Part shown: piece after piece, positions 62,210-64,000 of the stretch | Layout of the letters: the number at the start of each line of letters is the position of its first letter | How positions within the stretch are numbered: position 1 is the first letter of the stretch | Assembly (NCBI RefSeq): GCF_010093305.1 | Contig: NZ_PDWS01000003.1 | Coordinates: forward strand, 1 to 64,000 | DNA from: Pseudoxanthomonas sacheonensis | GTDB lineage: Bacteria; Pseudomonadota; Gammaproteobacteria; Xanthomonadales; Xanthomonadaceae | DNA length: 64,000 nt | Direction: 5' to 3' | Made by a program: the position numbers and the translations under genes | The notes under the pieces: generated by a model | The model's input: only the letters and a program-made list of their open reading frames with translations | Database searches by the model: none | Told to the model about the DNA's origin: nothing

Positions 62210-62992
62210 CTACGGAATGTCTTCGACCGGCACCGATGGGTGGGGCGCCGGGATTTCCGACCGAAGCCGCATGCGCAGCATGAACATGGCGCCGCCCAGC
62301 AGGACCGCGGCGGCCAGACCCAGTGCGATCAACCAACCGGGACGCGCATGGACTACGCTTTCACCGAGTAACACCATACCCGCTGCGTAGGGAATCTCGG
62401 CCACGGCCACCGCCGTGGCGTAGACGCGGAAACGCACGCGCAGGAATCCACAAAGGTAACCAGGCACTTCCGAGGGAAGCGCCAGCTGCATCAGGAACAC
62501 CAGCGGCCAGCTGAGACGGGCCGGCATCCTGTCCAGGTAGGTCGCCGTTACCGATGCGAAGCGGCGGGTAGGCAACAACGGCTTGTTGAACATTCGGCCT
62601 ATGGCATAGGTCGCTGTTCCGCCCAGCAACCATCCGCACCACAACAGGAAGATCGTGGCCAGGTCACCCCACGCGTACACCGCCACGGGCACCAGGACAG
62701 CACTGGAGAAGAACACGAGAAGCGAAGACAGGGCCGACAACAGCACGAACAGGACGGGACCGATGAACGGGTGGCCGGCCAGCAGCGGACCCGCGATGTT
62801 CAGTGCTTCATCCAACGCCTCGCGCACGGCATGGGTGGAAAGCAGCGCAGCAAGCCCGAACACCGAGAACACCAATAACCCGATTCTGAGGCGATGGCCG
62901 CTCCAGAGCGCGGCAGGCTCATCGTGCTCCGGGACGGCGACGCCCCCCGGGACTACGGAATCTCCGCGATCCTCCTGCGTCGGATCAGCCAC
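62210..62992 (-). CDS. VTT-domain (TVP38/DedA-like) membrane protein
   Basis: Inner-membrane protein of about 260 residues with five or six helices and the VTT core (FIGPVLFVLLSALSSLLVFF, SEVPGYLCGF). DedA/TVP38 proteins move phospholipids or support membrane potential. GTG at 62992 is proposed because it overlaps the upstream stop by 8 bp; starts at 63001 or 63031 are possible. It is third in the minus-strand set with the two genes to its right. Confidence 0.85.
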   Translation of the reverse strand: MADPTQEDRGDSVVPGGVAVPEHDEPAALWSGHRLRIGLLVFSVFGLAALLSTHAVREALDEALNIAGPLLAGHPFIGPVLFVLLSALSSLLVFFSSAVLVPVAVYAWGDLATIFLLWCGWLLGGTATYAIGRMFNKPLLPTRRFASVTATYLDRMPARLSWPLVFLMQLALPSEVPGYLCGFLRVRFRVYATAVAVAEIPYAAGMVLLGESVVHARPGWLIALGLAAAVLLGGAMFMLRMRLRSEIPAPHPSVPVEDIP

Positions 62993-63293
62993 GCCGCTCA
63001 CGGGTCGCGATGAAGGCAACCGCCGCGGCAACGGCCAGGGCTATACCGACCGTGGGCCAAAGGTGACGCCCCAGCTGCCGCTTCAAATGCCTGCCTGCAC
63101 GACGTCCCCGCAACGCGACCTGATCCTGCAGGTCCTGCAAGCCGATTCTGACGTCTTCCGCGCCGTGTCCGATCCTCGTCGAGGCTTTGGCTGCGGCCTC
63201 CGAACCGTCGTTCGCGGTCTGCTCGATCAGCCTGTCGAACGTGCGCACAAAATTGCGCATTTGCCGGCGTAGCCGCTCTGTATCCTGCACCAT
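62985..63293 (-). CDS. DUF883/ElaB-like tail-anchored protein
   Basis: A 102-residue protein: charged helical N-terminal part, then Arg/Lys-rich linker and a single C-terminal membrane helix (VGIALAVAAAVAFIAT) with a short RERRG tail. This is the layout of ElaB/YqjD, inner-membrane ribosome-associated stress proteins. GGGAGA precedes the ATG at 63293. Homology is by architecture rather than clear motifs. Confidence 0.75.
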   Translation of the reverse strand: MVQDTERLRRQMRNFVRTFDRLIEQTANDGSEAAAKASTRIGHGAEDVRIGLQDLQDQVALRGRRAGRHLKRQLGRHLWPTVGIALAVAAAVAFIATRERRG

Positions 63294-63334
63294 GACTGTC
63301 TCCCAAGGTTCGAATTCCGCTCCAGCCGTTATGC

Positions 63335-63913
63335 TCAATCGTCCTTCTTGCCCGATTCTTCAGGTTCCGCCGGGGGTTCGGATTTTTCCCCGGTCGAAGG
63401 CGCTCCGTCGCTGGAGTCGGCGTTCGACAGACGGCGGACTTCATCGGCCAGCGATCGGTAGCTGGCCAGGAACTGCTCCCTGACGCGCTCCCACGTCGCC
63501 GACGAAGCCCCTTGCAAGGCGCGGTAGCGTTCGGCCACTTCGGCGCGTTGAGCGCGAAGTTCGGCCATCGCACGCCCGCGACGCTCCCTGGCGTCGGCGC
63601 TCATGCGTGCGGCTTCCCTCTCCCAGTCGAGGCGCGCATCTTCGATGCGCTTGTCCATCGCCTCCAGCGCGGACCTGGCGCGTTTCAATGCCTGATCGCT
63701 CTCCGCTTTGGAAAACGCGCCGATGGCGCGGGCTGCTTCATCGACCTCGCGGCGCATCTCCTCGCGGCGGGCATCGCGGTTCGCCGCCTCCTGCCGCGCG
63801 GCTTCCGCGTCCCCGGCGCCTCCCGGCTGCGGTTCCGGAGGCGCTTGGACCGCCGCCAAGCCGAGCACGAGCGCAAACAGTCCGGACGCGGCGACTTGAG
63901 GAATCAGGTTCAT
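63335..63913 (-). CDS. Exported coiled-coil protein of unknown function
   Basis: A 192-residue protein with a signal peptide (ASGLFALVLGLAAVQA), a long Ala/Arg/Glu-rich helix probably forming coiled coil (about 30-145), and a polar low-complexity tail ending KKDD. An ideal AAGGAG site lies 6 nt before the ATG. I do not recognise a family. It is 41 nt upstream of the ElaB-like gene and probably in the same operon, with a likely envelope-stress role. Confidence 0.8.
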   Translation of the reverse strand: MNLIPQVAASGLFALVLGLAAVQAPPEPQPGGAGDAEAARQEAANRDARREEMRREVDEAARAIGAFSKAESDQALKRARSALEAMDKRIEDARLDWEREAARMSADARERRGRAMAELRAQRAEVAERYRALQGASSATWERVREQFLASYRSLADEVRRLSNADSSDGAPSTGEKSEPPAEPEESGKKDD

Positions 63914-63956
63914 GACTTTCTCCTTCCCATTGGCCGGATCGGATCCGCCGCCTTCT

Positions 63957-64000
63957 TCAATTGATGGCGATGCGCTTCGCGTTTCCGTTGTTTTTCTTCG
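63957..64000 (-). CDS. C-terminal end of a protein, possibly Hsp20
   Basis: Only the last 13 codons are visible, ending NGNAKRIAIN and stop. The basic-RIxIN ending resembles small heat-shock proteins of the IbpA/Hsp20 family, which would fit the stress genes that follow 43 nt downstream. Too short for a firm call. Confidence 0.35.
   Translation of the reverse strand, partial: KKNNGNAKRIAIN

Noticed and set aside
1..64000. tRNA, rRNA or complete insertion sequence
   Set aside because: No clover-leaf, rRNA signature or transposase motif was noticed on either strand, though a covariance-model scan was not possible.

Overview
The window is GC-rich with dense operons, many ATGA/GTGA overlaps and TonB-dependent polysaccharide uptake. 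This gene content points to a gammaproteobacterium of the Xanthomonadaceae/Rhodanobacteraceae group; that is inference, as no rRNA or other marker is present. No tRNA, rRNA, complete insertion sequence, phage or CRISPR array was seen.

Region 1 (1-22.6 kb, all minus strand) is a xyloglucan utilisation locus. A TonB-dependent receptor (TBDT) and a GH27 alpha-galactosidase are followed by GH74 endo-xyloglucanase, GH2, a CE20-type acetylesterase, GH35 beta-galactosidase, GH31 alpha-xylosidase, GH95 alpha-fucosidase, xylulokinase, xylose isomerase and the start of a sugar porter. Two nearly identical promoters, each with a 14-bp xyl-box-like palindrome, drive the TBDT-GH27 unit and the GH74-to-xylA unit. 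The second promoter still carries a 20-codon internally deleted relic of another TBDT. A GbpR-type LysR regulator lies at the right edge.

Region 2 (22.9-27.3 kb, plus strand) encodes a complete De Ley-Doudoroff oxidative D-galactose pathway: SDR dehydrogenase, lactonase, DgoD, DgoK and DgoA. Regions 1 and 2 together take galactose and xylose side chains of xyloglucan into central metabolism.

Region 3 (27.3-52.6 kb and 59.8-64 kb) looks like a low-oxygen/stress island. It holds an ABC1/UbiB kinase, a P2-type ATPase, a nucleoside/nucleotide phosphorylase - Prs-like - phosphoketolase - acetate kinase operon, and a sulfide module (SQR, DUF2892, RND pump, OsmC, rhodanese, SqrR-like ArsR). It also has a membrane LuxR regulator, cytochrome b561, a VIT/CCC1 transporter, a ferric-reductase-like flavocytochrome, alcohol dehydrogenase, an SDR, a host-attachment protein, a CarS-like protein, a universal stress protein, a beta-CASP nuclease, a VTT protein, and the tail of a possible Hsp20. 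Eight FNR/Anr-type 14-mers (TTGAC/T-N4-A/GTCAA) lie in its promoter gaps, many at class-II-compatible distances. Three dispersed UspA fragments and a UbiB fragment show repeated duplication and decay.

Region 4 (53.0-59.5 kb, plus strand) is an insert-like cluster without such a box: a thermostable-hemolysin-family protein, an AMP-forming acyl ligase, a haem-oxygenase-like diiron oxidase with a complete ligand set, an SDR, a TPR lipoprotein and a two-component system. The first four overlap by a few bases and look like one biosynthetic unit of unknown product. It is the best candidate here for an undescribed system.
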